Shown here: piece after piece, positions 16,459-24,757 of the stretch
How positions within the stretch are numbered: position 1 is the first letter of the stretch
How the letters are laid out: each line of letters begins with the position of its first letter
DNA from: Pseudomonas sivasensis
GTDB taxonomy: Bacteria > Pseudomonadota > Gammaproteobacteria > Pseudomonadales > Pseudomonadaceae
DNA length: 64,000 bases
Direction: 5' to 3'
NCBI RefSeq assembly: GCF_013778505.1
Contig: NZ_JAAOWU010000001.1
Location: 1 to 64,000 of the forward strand
Made by a program: the position numbers and the translations under genes
The notes under the pieces: generated by a model
What the model was told of the DNA's origin: nothing
The model's input: the letters and a program-made list of their open reading frames with translations, nothing else
The model's database searches: none

Positions 16459-17331
16459 GTGGCTCTGCACAAGGATCTTCCACCGTTGCTGGCACTACGA
16501 GCCTTTGAAGCCGTGGCCCGCCACTTGAGTTTTATCAAGGCGGCGAGTGAGTTATCGGTTACCCAAAGCGCCCTAAGCCATCAGGTGCAAAAGCTCGAAC
16601 AGCATCTGGGTAAACCGCTGTTTATCCGACGCACCCGCGCGATCGATCTGACCGCCGACGGGCAGCGTTACTACGATGAAATCCGCCCCGCCCTTGACGC
16701 CATCGCTGCCGCGACCCGCGCCCAACGGCAGCTACCCAGCGCCACTGTGTTGCGCATCGGCCTGCTGGCGTCTTTCGCAACCTTGTGGCTGGCCCCGCGC
16801 CTGGCGGGGTTTCTCAACCGCTATCCGCACATCCAGGTGGAGCTGTTGCCAGCGATTCAACTGGCCAACGTCGCCGCTGCCGAAGTCGACCTGGCCATCC
16901 GTTACGGCAAAGGCGATTGGCCGGACGTGCGGGCCACGCGGCTGATGGCTGAAGTGATTTCACCGGTGTGCAGCCCGGCATTCAAGGCCAGTCAACTGCA
17001 CAACGGCCCCTTGCTGATGGCAACCTCGCACCGGCCGTTCGAATGGACGGATTGGTCCCAGCATTATCAAGTCGACCTCGAAGACCACCCGCGCGTCATG
17101 CTGCATGACTACAACATCGTGGTCGAAGCCGCCGTCGCCGGCCAGGGCATTGCCATGGGCCGTCACCGCCTGATCCAACGCCGGCTTCAGGACGGCAGCC
17201 TGGTTGAAGCCTTCGATTGGCCGCCCTACCACAGTGACATCGGCTATTGGCTGATCGCCCCCCAAGGTTCCACCGGTGAAGCGGCCGAGTGTTTCAGCCG
17301 ATGGTTAAAGGAGGTCTGCGCTGACGCGTGA
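16459..17331 (+). CDS. LysR-family regulator (GcvA-like)
   Basis: The 290-residue regulator has the N-terminal LysR winged helix at about residues 8-65 (LLALRAFEAVARHLSFIKAA, SVTQSALSHQVQKLE, LFIRRTRAIDLTADGQ) and a GcvA-like effector domain. The start is GTG at 16459 with AGGAGG nine bases upstream; the frame extends 93 codons further upstream, but that part is the antisense of the small neighbour. It precedes the RidA/PLP-enzyme pair on the same strand and may regulate them; this is inference. Confidence 0.85.
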   Translation: MALHKDLPPLLALRAFEAVARHLSFIKAASELSVTQSALSHQVQKLEQHLGKPLFIRRTRAIDLTADGQRYYDEIRPALDAIAAATRAQRQLPSATVLRIGLLASFATLWLAPRLAGFLNRYPHIQVELLPAIQLANVAAAEVDLAIRYGKGDWPDVRATRLMAEVISPVCSPAFKASQLHNGPLLMATSHRPFEWTDWSQHYQVDLEDHPRVMLHDYNIVVEAAVAGQGIAMGRHRLIQRRLQDGSLVEAFDWPPYHSDIGYWLIAPQGSTGEAAECFSRWLKEVCADA

Positions 17332-17422
17332 GTTATTTCGATACGTCGCGTGAGATCTATCCGTTTGTCGCAGCCTCCCCCGGACCAACATGCTCAAACC
17401 TCTTGAAATCAGAGGATTCAGC

Positions 17423-17893
17423 ATGAGCAACTCCATCCGCCAACGCGTGCACGCCCTTGGCTTGACGCTGCCAGCCCCCAGCCAGCCGATTGCCAACTAC
17501 ATCAACCATGTCATCAGCCAGAACCAGCTGTTTATTTCCGGGCAGATCCCCCTGCTCGACGGCAAGCCTGCTTACCTCGGCAGACTGGGGGAATCCCTCA
17601 GCGAGGAAGACGGCACCCAGGCGGCAGAACTGGCTGCACTGAGCTTGCTCGCGCAATTGAGCGATGCCTTGGGCGATGACCTGTCGCGCTTGGTACGCAC
17701 CCTGCGCCTGGGGGTTTTTATCGCCAGCAGCGCTGACTTCCAGCACCAGGGCGCGGTGGCGAACGGTGCGTCGAACCTGCTGGTGAATGCACTCGGCGAA
17801 CAGGGCCGGCATGTGCGAACAGCGGTGGGTGTTGCCAGCCTGCCGGCCGGCGTGGCGGTGGAGGTTGACGCAATTTTCGAGTTGCAGCCGTGA
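17423..17893 (+). CDS. RidA/YjgF-family protein
   Basis: The 156-residue product belongs to the RidA (YjgF/YER057c) family, trimeric proteins that hydrolyse reactive enamine/imine intermediates produced by PLP enzymes. The conserved features include NYINHVISQNQLFISGQIPLLDGKP, AAELAALSLLAQL and the C-terminal RTAVGVASLPAGVAVEVDAIFE. It is of the longer RidA subgroup that includes an extended C-terminal arm. The start at 17423 is preceded by GAGG. Its stop overlaps the GTG of the following PLP enzyme, so the two probably act together. Confidence 0.9.
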   Translation: MSNSIRQRVHALGLTLPAPSQPIANYINHVISQNQLFISGQIPLLDGKPAYLGRLGESLSEEDGTQAAELAALSLLAQLSDALGDDLSRLVRTLRLGVFIASSADFQHQGAVANGASNLLVNALGEQGRHVRTAVGVASLPAGVAVEVDAIFELQP

Positions 17894-19071
17894 GCCCGCT
17901 GGATATTCAACGATTAAGGGAGGCCACTCCCGGCTGCCAATCGGGCCTCGTGCACTTCAACCATGCCGGCGCGTCCCTGCCAAGCCAGGCGACACTGGAC
18001 GCCATCATCGACCAACTACAGCGCGAAGCCCGCGACGGTCCAATGGAGGCCGGTGAGCATGGCGCCATGCTGATGGAAAAAGCCCGCCACGCCGCCGCGC
18101 AACTGCTCAATGCGCCCGCCGCGTCCATAGCGTTTGCCAGCAGCGGCTCAACTGCCTGGAGCATGGCGTTCCAAGCCTTGGGCGCGTGGCAACCCGGTGA
18201 TCGCATTCTGGTGGGGCGCCACGAATGGGGCGGCAATCTGGCGAGCATGCAGCTGGCCGTGCAGGCGGGTGCACGGGTGGAAGTCATCCCCTGCGATGCA
18301 ACCGGCGCGGTTTGCCCCGTGGCGCTGGAGTCAATGATCGATGCCCATGTAAAGCTGATCGACCTCACCTGGCTCCCGGCCAACGGCGGCCTGATCAACC
18401 CCGCCCAGGCCATCGGCGCAGTGGCCAAGCGTCATGGCATCCCCTACTTTGTCGACGCCGGCCAAGCCGTCGGCCAAGTGCCGGTGGATGTACAAGCGTT
18501 GCAGTGTGACGTACTCAAGTCGGCCGGTCGCAAACACCTGCGCGGGCCGCGAGGCACGGCGCTGCTGTATGTACGGCCGGACTTTCTCCAGCACCTGGAC
18601 CCGGCCCAGCGTGACGTGCTTTCTGCCCCCTTGGCCGCAACCGGTTTCGACCTGCGCGACGACGCCAGGCGCTTTGAAACCAGCGAAGTGTCCTTCGCGC
18701 TGTTAGCGGGTTTGGGAAATGCGCTGCACGAGATGAATCACCTGGGGATTGAGCGCGTATGGGAACGCGTCGCACAGACCAGCACACAAATTCGCGAAGC
18801 TCTACGTGAGATTCCGGGGATTTCCCTGCATGAACTGGGCACGCTTCAATCAGGACTGATCGCTTTCAACCTCGCCGGCTGGGACGCCTTCGAACTCAAA
18901 CGGCAATTGGGATTGAAGCGCATCAATATCGGCGCCAACGGCGTGGGCTACACCCCGCTGGATATGCAGGCGCGTGGCCTGGCAAGCGTTGCAAGAATCT
19001 CCGTCAGCCCCCTGAACAACGATCACGACATCAAGTCGCTGATGGCAGCCCTGCGGCAACTGAGCGCTTAA
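17890..19071 (+). CDS. Class V aminotransferase-fold PLP enzyme
   Basis: The 393-residue protein is a fold-type I, class V PLP enzyme of the isopenicillin-N-epimerase/cysteine desulfurase-like group. Lys215 in SAGRKHLRGPRG is the likely Schiff-base lysine, with Asp189 in FVDAGQAVGQ contacting the cofactor nitrogen and SSGSTAWSMAFQ binding phosphate. The gene starts with GTG, overlapping the RidA stop by four bases (GTGA). The coupling suggests the enzyme makes an enamine intermediate (elimination, lyase or desulfurase chemistry) that RidA clears. The substrate cannot be read from the sequence. Confidence 0.82.
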   Translation: MSPLDIQRLREATPGCQSGLVHFNHAGASLPSQATLDAIIDQLQREARDGPMEAGEHGAMLMEKARHAAAQLLNAPAASIAFASSGSTAWSMAFQALGAWQPGDRILVGRHEWGGNLASMQLAVQAGARVEVIPCDATGAVCPVALESMIDAHVKLIDLTWLPANGGLINPAQAIGAVAKRHGIPYFVDAGQAVGQVPVDVQALQCDVLKSAGRKHLRGPRGTALLYVRPDFLQHLDPAQRDVLSAPLAATGFDLRDDARRFETSEVSFALLAGLGNALHEMNHLGIERVWERVAQTSTQIREALREIPGISLHELGTLQSGLIAFNLAGWDAFELKRQLGLKRINIGANGVGYTPLDMQARGLASVARISVSPLNNDHDIKSLMAALRQLSA

Positions 19072-19409
19072 ACTTCGACGTCAACCCACAAGCCCTGGCG
19101 CGGCGCGTCTTCGATCAACGGCACGACCGGTACGGTGTTGTCGGCATTGAGCAGGTCGCCCGGAATCGCCAGGTGCTGATCCGGGTTTTCATCGGCTTCG
19201 CGCCGACGTTTCTGTTGTTCCTGCTGGCGGCGTTGTTCCTCGCGCAGCAAGAAGGTCGACTGCTCGGCATCGCCCTTTTTCAGGTCGATCGTGCTTTCGT
19301 TGGAGCCCGCTTGCACAGGGACCACGGGCGGAATATCCGGTTTCTGGCGGACCGGGTCGAGTTGCGACGTAACCGGTACAACGCTGACGGGCAGCATGGG
19401 TGGCAGCAT
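19068..19409 (-). CDS. Proline-rich/charged hypothetical protein
   Basis: The 113-residue product begins LPPMLPVSVVPVTSQLDPVR, has a very hydrophilic middle with a run of Arg/Gln/Glu (LREEQRRQQEQQKRRREADENP) that looks like a helix, and ends WVDVEV. It has no signal peptide or membrane segment. The ATG at 19409 has AGGAGA eight bases upstream, so the first 43 residues of the longer frame are dropped. It overlaps the end of the PLP-enzyme gene by four bases on the opposite strand. I do not recognise a function. Confidence 0.65.
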   Translation of the reverse strand: MLPPMLPVSVVPVTSQLDPVRQKPDIPPVVPVQAGSNESTIDLKKGDAEQSTFLLREEQRRQQEQQKRRREADENPDQHLAIPGDLLNADNTVPVVPLIEDAPRQGLWVDVEV

Positions 19410-19627
19410 GATAGTTGTTCTCCTGTCAGCAGGCTGTCGGCGGGCCGGGCGACGACTTGAGCACGGACTCGCCAACCTGTGACCCAGTCGACACTCGCAA
19501 GTGCCCGCCACCCGTCGATTCAGCGCTCGCCCCTGCACTCAAACGGAGTAGTTTTCGTCAGAGTCCTTTGGCTGAGGGCCTTGTTCCGTTAAGATAGTCG
19601 GCTTTTTCACGGCGGGAGTCAGGCAGC

Positions 19628-22474
19628 ATGGCGCAGCAGTATCAACCGGGGCAACGCTGGATTAGTGACAGCGAAGCAGAGCTGGGGTTAGGCACCGTTC
19701 TGGCACAGGACGGCCGCTTGTTGACCGTGCTCTATCCGGCCACTGGCGACACTCGCCAGTATGCGCTACGGAATGCGCCCCTCACCCGCGTGAGGTTCTC
19801 GCCGGGTGACTCCATCACCCATTTCGAAGGCTGGAAAATGACCGTTCAGGAAGTCGACGACGTCGACGGTCTGTTGGTTTACCACGGCCTCAATGGGCAG
19901 AACGAGCAGGTCACCCTACCGGAAACCCAACTCTCCAACTTCATCCAGTTCCGACTGGCCAGCGACCGTCTGTTCGCCGGCCAAATCGACCCGTTGGCGT
20001 GGTTCTCGCTGCGCTACCACACCCTGGAACACACCAGCCGCCAATTGCAGTCCTCGCTGTGGGGCCTGGGTGGCGTGCGTGCGCAACCCATTGCTCACCA
20101 ACTGCATATCGCCCGTGAAGTCGCTGACCGTATCGCGCCGCGGGTATTGCTGGCGGACGAAGTAGGCCTGGGCAAGACCATCGAAGCCGGCCTGGTGATC
20201 CATCGCCAATTGCTGTCGGGCCGCGCCAACCGTGTGCTGATCCTGGTCCCGGAAAACCTGCAGCACCAGTGGCTGGTGGAAATGCGCCGCCGCTTCAACC
20301 TGCAAGTTGCGCTGTTCGACGAAGAACGCTTCATCGAAAGCGATGCCGCCAACCCGTTCGAAGACACTCAGTTGGCCCTGGTTGCACTGGAATGGCTGGT
20401 GGACGACGAGAAGGCCCAGGACGCGCTGTTCGCCGCCGGCTGGGACTTGCTGGTAGTCGACGAAGCCCACCACCTGGTCTGGCATGAAGAAAAAGCCAGC
20501 CCGGAATACACGCTGGTGGAGCAACTCGCCGAAGTGATCCCCGGCGTCCTGCTGCTCACCGCTACCCCGGAGCAACTGGGCCAGGACAGCCACTTCGCTC
20601 GCCTGCGCCTGTTGGACCCGAACCGATTCCACGACCTGCACGCCTTCCGCGCCGAGAGCGAGAACTATCGCCCGGTGGCCGAAGCCGTGCAGGAGCTGCT
20701 CGATAAGGGCCGCCTGTCACCGACCGCACACAAGACCATCCAAGGCTTCCTCGGCAACGAAGGCGAAGCGCTGCTCACCGCCGTCAACGATGGCGACGCA
20801 GAAGCCAGCGCGCGCCTGGTGCGTGAGCTGCTCGACCGCCACGGCACCGGCCGCGTGCTGTTCCGTAACACTCGTGCCGCCGTGCAGGGTTTCCCGGAGC
20901 GCAAGCTGCACGCCTACCCAATGCCGAACCCGGACGAATACCTGGAGTTGCCGCTGGGCGAACACGCCGAGCTGTACCCGGAAGTCAGCTTCCAGTCGCA
21001 ACCGGACATCGATGAAGAAAACCGCTGGTGGCGCTTCGACCCGCGCGTCGAGTGGCTGATCGACCAGCTCAAAATGCTCAAGCGCACCAAAGTGCTGGTG
21101 ATCTGCGCCCACGCCGAAACCGCCATGGACCTGGAAGACGCCCTGCGCGTGCGCTCCGGCATCCCGGCCACGGTGTTCCACGAGGGCATGAACATCCTCG
21201 AACGTGACCGCGCCGCCGCCTACTTTGCCGACGAAGAGTTTGGCGCACAGGTGCTGATCTGCTCGGAAATCGGCAGTGAAGGCCGCAACTTCCAGTTCTC
21301 CCACCACTTGGTGCTGTTCGACCTGCCGTCACACCCCGACCTGCTGGAACAGCGGATCGGTCGTCTGGACCGGATCGGCCAGAAGCATGTGATCGAACTG
21401 CACGTGCCGTACCTGGAAACCAGCCCGCAAGAGCGCCTGTTCCAGTGGTACCACGAAGCGCTGAACGCGTTCCTCAACACCTGCCCGACCGGCAACGCCT
21501 TGCAGCATCAGTTCGGCCCGCGCCTACTGCCGCTGCTGGAAAACGCTGACGACGGCGAGTGGCAAGCCCTGATCGACGAAGCCCGTGCCGAGCGCGAGCG
21601 CCTGGAGCAAGAGCTGCATACCGGTCGTGACCGTCTGCTGGAGCTCAACTCCGGCGGCGCTGGCGAAGGCGATGCGCTGGTTGAAGACATTCTTGAACAA
21701 GACGACCAGTTCGCCCTGCCGATCTATATGGAAACCCTGTTCGACGCATTCGGCATCGACAGCGAAGACCATTCGGAAAACGCGCTGATCCTCAAGCCCA
21801 GCGAAAAAATGCTCGACGCCAGCTTCCCCCTGGGCGACGACGAAGGTGTAACCATCACCTACGACCGTAACCAGGCACTGTCGCGCGAAGACATGCAGTT
21901 CATCACCTGGGAACACCCGATGGTGCAGGGCGGCATGGACCTGGTGCTGTCCGGTTCCATGGGCAATACCGCCGTGGCGCTGATCAAGAACAAGGCGCTC
22001 AAGCCGGGCACCGTGCTGCTGGAGCTGCTCTACGTCAGCGAAGTCGTCGCACCACGCGCACTGCAACTGGGTCGCTACCTGCCGCCGGCGGCACTGCGCT
22101 GCTTGCTGGATACCAACGGCAACGACCTGTCCGGCCGCGTCTCGTTCGAAACCCTGAACGACCAGTTGGAAAGCGTGCCACGGGCCAGCGCCAACAAGTT
22201 CGTGCAAGCCCAGCGCGATCAACTCACCCCGCGCATCAACGCCGGTGAAGAGAAGATCACTCCGCGCCACGCCGAACGTGTGGCCGAGGCCAAGCGTCGC
22301 CTGGCGGCAGACACCGACGAAGAACTGGCACGCCTGACCGCGTTGCAAGCGGTCAACCCGACCGTGCGTGACAGTGAGTTGGTTGCCCTGCGCAACCAAC
22401 GCGAGCAAGGCCTGGCCATGCTCGACAAAGCGGCGCTGCGACTGGAAGCCATTCGGGTGTTGGTAGCGGGTTGA
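19628..22474 (+). CDS. rapA: RNA polymerase-associated ATPase RapA (HepA)
   Basis: RapA (948 residues) is a Swi2/Snf2-type ATPase that binds RNA polymerase and promotes its recycling after transcription. The N-terminal tudor-like domains start [20 protein letters not shown]. The helicase core follows: Walker A in [14 protein letters not shown] near residue 180, DEAHH near 278, the LTATPEQ motif III and the C-terminal segment [14 protein letters not shown]...[20 protein letters not shown] with the arginine finger motif. Length is that of the family. It is monocistronic with a strong terminator after the stop. Confidence 0.97.
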   Translation: MAQQYQPGQRWISDSEAELGLGTVLAQDGRLLTVLYPATGDTRQYALRNAPLTRVRFSPGDSITHFEGWKMTVQEVDDVDGLLVYHGLNGQNEQVTLPETQLSNFIQFRLASDRLFAGQIDPLAWFSLRYHTLEHTSRQLQSSLWGLGGVRAQPIAHQLHIAREVADRIAPRVLLADEVGLGKTIEAGLVIHRQLLSGRANRVLILVPENLQHQWLVEMRRRFNLQVALFDEERFIESDAANPFEDTQLALVALEWLVDDEKAQDALFAAGWDLLVVDEAHHLVWHEEKASPEYTLVEQLAEVIPGVLLLTATPEQLGQDSHFARLRLLDPNRFHDLHAFRAESENYRPVAEAVQELLDKGRLSPTAHKTIQGFLGNEGEALLTAVNDGDAEASARLVRELLDRHGTGRVLFRNTRAAVQGFPERKLHAYPMPNPDEYLELPLGEHAELYPEVSFQSQPDIDEENRWWRFDPRVEWLIDQLKMLKRTKVLVICAHAETAMDLEDALRVRSGIPATVFHEGMNILERDRAAAYFADEEFGAQVLICSEIGSEGRNFQFSHHLVLFDLPSHPDLLEQRIGRLDRIGQKHVIELHVPYLETSPQERLFQWYHEALNAFLNTCPTGNALQHQFGPRLLPLLENADDGEWQALIDEARAERERLEQELHTGRDRLLELNSGGAGEGDALVEDILEQDDQFALPIYMETLFDAFGIDSEDHSENALILKPSEKMLDASFPLGDDEGVTITYDRNQALSREDMQFITWEHPMVQGGMDLVLSGSMGNTAVALIKNKALKPGTVLLELLYVSEVVAPRALQLGRYLPPAALRCLLDTNGNDLSGRVSFETLNDQLESVPRASANKFVQAQRDQLTPRINAGEEKITPRHAERVAEAKRRLAADTDEELARLTALQAVNPTVRDSELVALRNQREQGLAMLDKAALRLEAIRVLVAG

Positions 22475-22501
22475 TTACCGCCCTGCCCTGCTGAACAAGA
22501 A

Positions 22502-22526
22502 GGCCCGCGCAATGCGGGCCTTTTTT
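22502..22526 (+). terminator. Rho-independent terminator of rapA
   Basis: GGCCCGC-GCAAT-GCGGGCC followed by TTTTTT, 27 bases after the rapA stop. Confidence 0.92.
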
Positions 22527-22557
22527 ATTCGCTGGAGAACAGCGTTGGCTTTGGGCT

Positions 22558-22643
22558 TCATCGGGGGCAAGCCCCCTCCCACATTGATCAGTGGTCGACA
22601 TGACAACTCGGTCAACTGCGGGAGGAAGCTTGCCCCCGGTGGA
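22558..22643. repeat. REP pair, inward-ended, diverged
   Basis: ATCGGGGGCAAGCCCCCTCC is followed after about 35 bases by GCGGGAGGAAGCTTGCCCCC, the same inverted polarity as the pair inside the pca operon. The second arm carries several changes. It lies between rapA and the convergent MFS gene. Confidence 0.75.
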
Positions 22644-22655
22644 ATCACCGCGGTT

Positions 22656-24002
22656 TCAAGCAGTCGCTGCCGCAGCCGGCACCTCAACCGCCATCAAGCC
22701 TTCCTTCATACGCTTGGCATCACGCACAAAACTGCGTGACGCCTGGAACAGAAACAACATCGTCAAAAACAGCGCCACCGGAATTAGGTACATGGCGTCG
22801 TGCAAGCCCACGGCTTTATAAGCCTCGGTCATCTGCGCAGCCCCATCGGCATACATCGCCGAATGGGCAAAGTGGTCGGACAGCCCGCCCACCACAATCG
22901 GCCCCATCCCGCCGCCGAGCAAGTACAACCCGGCAAAGAACAACGCCATCGCCGTGGCCCGCAGGCGCGGCTCGACCACGTCCTGGATCGCGGTGTACAC
23001 GCAGGTGTAGAAGTTATACGCAAACAACCAGCCCACACTGAACAGGGCCACAAACACGCCGATCTCGATGCGCCCGGCGTGCAATGCCCAGGCGGTGGTC
23101 ACAGTGGAGATGATCAGGCTGAACGCCGCAAACAGCAGCCGGCCATTGGCAACACGTTGATGGATCTTGTCGGCAATCCAGCCCCCCAAGGTCAAGCCCA
23201 CCAGGCCGGTCAACCCGACAATGACGCCAGTGGCGACCGCCGCGTCCTGCAGTGGCATAAGGAAATAGCGCTGCAGCATCGGCACCAGGAACGAGTTGCA
23301 CGCGTAGGTGGCAAAGTTGAAGCACAGGCCAGCCAGCACCAGCCACAGGAAAGTCGGCACAGCCAGTACGCGGCGAATCGGGCGGTCGACGCGTTCCTGG
23401 GAGACTTGTACGGTTTCGGCGGCGCCGCGCTTGGGCTCCTTGATATAGAACATGAACACCGCAAGGATCATCCCCGGCACGGCGGCGATAAAGAACGGCG
23501 CGCGCCAGCTGTCGAAGGCCTTGACCATCCAGCCAATGGTAAAGAATGCCAGCAATAGGCCAAGCGGCAGGCCCAGCATGAAAATCCCCATGGCTCGAGC
23601 ACGGCGGTGCGCCGGGAACAGATCGCCAATCAGCGAGTTGGCGGCAGGCGCATAACTGGCTTCACCGATACCGATGCCCATGCGCACCAGCAAGAATGTC
23701 CAGAAACTGCCGACCAAGCCGTTGACTGCCGTCAGGCCGCTCCACGCGAACAGGCCCCAGCCCATGAGTTTGCTGCGCGAGCCGGTATCGGCCATGCGCC
23801 CAAGCGGCAGGCCGGCAATGGCGTAGACGATAGTAAAAGCGGTGCCGATGATGCCGAGCTGGAAGTCGCTCAGGTGCCATTCCATGCGGATTGGCTCGAT
23901 GATGATCGCCGGAATCGTGCGGTCGAAGAAGTTGAACAGGTTGGCCAGAAACAGCAGGAACAGAATGCGCCAGGCATTCGCCGCTTGGGTCGAGTTCTGC
24001 AT
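22656..24002 (-). CDS. MFS transporter (Spinster-like)
   Basis: The 448-residue product is a twelve-helix MFS carrier. The start NAWRILFLLFLANLFNFFDRTIPAI and motif A variant GLPLGRMADTGSRSKLMGWG together with MGIGIGEASYAPAANSLIGDLFP are characteristic of the Spinster-like subfamily, whose bacterial members carry organic anions or lipids. The nearest upstream gene is divergent and nothing nearby hints at a substrate. The protein is complete and of normal length. Confidence 0.85.
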   Translation of the reverse strand: MQNSTQAANAWRILFLLFLANLFNFFDRTIPAIIIEPIRMEWHLSDFQLGIIGTAFTIVYAIAGLPLGRMADTGSRSKLMGWGLFAWSGLTAVNGLVGSFWTFLLVRMGIGIGEASYAPAANSLIGDLFPAHRRARAMGIFMLGLPLGLLLAFFTIGWMVKAFDSWRAPFFIAAVPGMILAVFMFYIKEPKRGAAETVQVSQERVDRPIRRVLAVPTFLWLVLAGLCFNFATYACNSFLVPMLQRYFLMPLQDAAVATGVIVGLTGLVGLTLGGWIADKIHQRVANGRLLFAAFSLIISTVTTAWALHAGRIEIGVFVALFSVGWLFAYNFYTCVYTAIQDVVEPRLRATAMALFFAGLYLLGGGMGPIVVGGLSDHFAHSAMYADGAAQMTEAYKAVGLHDAMYLIPVALFLTMLFLFQASRSFVRDAKRMKEGLMAVEVPAAAATA

Positions 24003-24253
24003 GGGTCCGTCTCTTTTATTGTTATGAGAGCTGCGATGCCCGATGCATCCTGCCCGGTACCTGCAACATAGTCAGGCGAGCTCTGGTTGTCTGTAATGAT
24101 TCGTAAAGCTGATAGGGCATGATTTCACCCGGTGCTGCGGGACTTCACCTACAAAAATATAAGTGCGCCACCCTCTTCCCAACGGCCATGGCGCGGATAG
24201 AATGGCGAGCCTTCCCGTAGCACCCCTTCTTACCTTTCTTATCGATGACGCCC

Positions 24254-24619
24254 ATGTCCGAAGCCAGTCCGTGTCTGAGTTGCGGTGCCTGCTGTTCACA
24301 CTTCCGTGTGTCTTTCTTCTGGGGTGAGTGTGCCTCATCGGGGGGCACGGTGCCGGATGACCTGGTGGTGCAGATCAACCCGACCCGCGTGGCGATGATC
24401 GGGACTGATCAAAAGCCCGCACGCTGCTGCAGCCTTGAAGGTGAAGTCGGCAAAGGCACCAGTTGCTCAATATATGAGCAGCGTTCAAGCCCCTGCCGAG
24501 AGTTCGATGCGTCGTGGAGTCAGGGCGAACAGAACGTCGACTGCGATGCAGCCCGCGCCGCATTTGGCCTGCCGCCGTTGCAAGCGCCGTTCGAATTGGA
24601 ACTGCCCATCAGCGCTTAG
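24254..24619 (+). CDS. YkgJ-family cysteine cluster protein
   Basis: The 121-residue protein has the YkgJ zinc/iron-binding arrangement: CLSCGACCSHF near the N-terminus, then ECASSGGTVP, RCCSLEG, SCSIYEQRSSPCREFDASW and a further Cys in VDCDAARAAFG. I use the second ATG (24254); the ATG at 24245 would add three residues and cannot be excluded, as neither has a strong ribosome site. The family probably binds a metal or Fe-S cluster, with unknown physiological role. It stands alone with a TAGAAT -10 about 50 bases upstream. Confidence 0.8.
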   Translation: MSEASPCLSCGACCSHFRVSFFWGECASSGGTVPDDLVVQINPTRVAMIGTDQKPARCCSLEGEVGKGTSCSIYEQRSSPCREFDASWSQGEQNVDCDAARAAFGLPPLQAPFELELPISA

Positions 24620-24757
24620 CATTAATCGCTATGGGTGGCATGCCAAAATCATTCAGAGCAAAGTGCCATTATCCCTGGCAAATCCTTCGAGGCTTCTATA
24701 CTCGACCCCATAGGTCATTGCCGCAGGCTGTGACGTGACGCTATGACGGGACATGCT

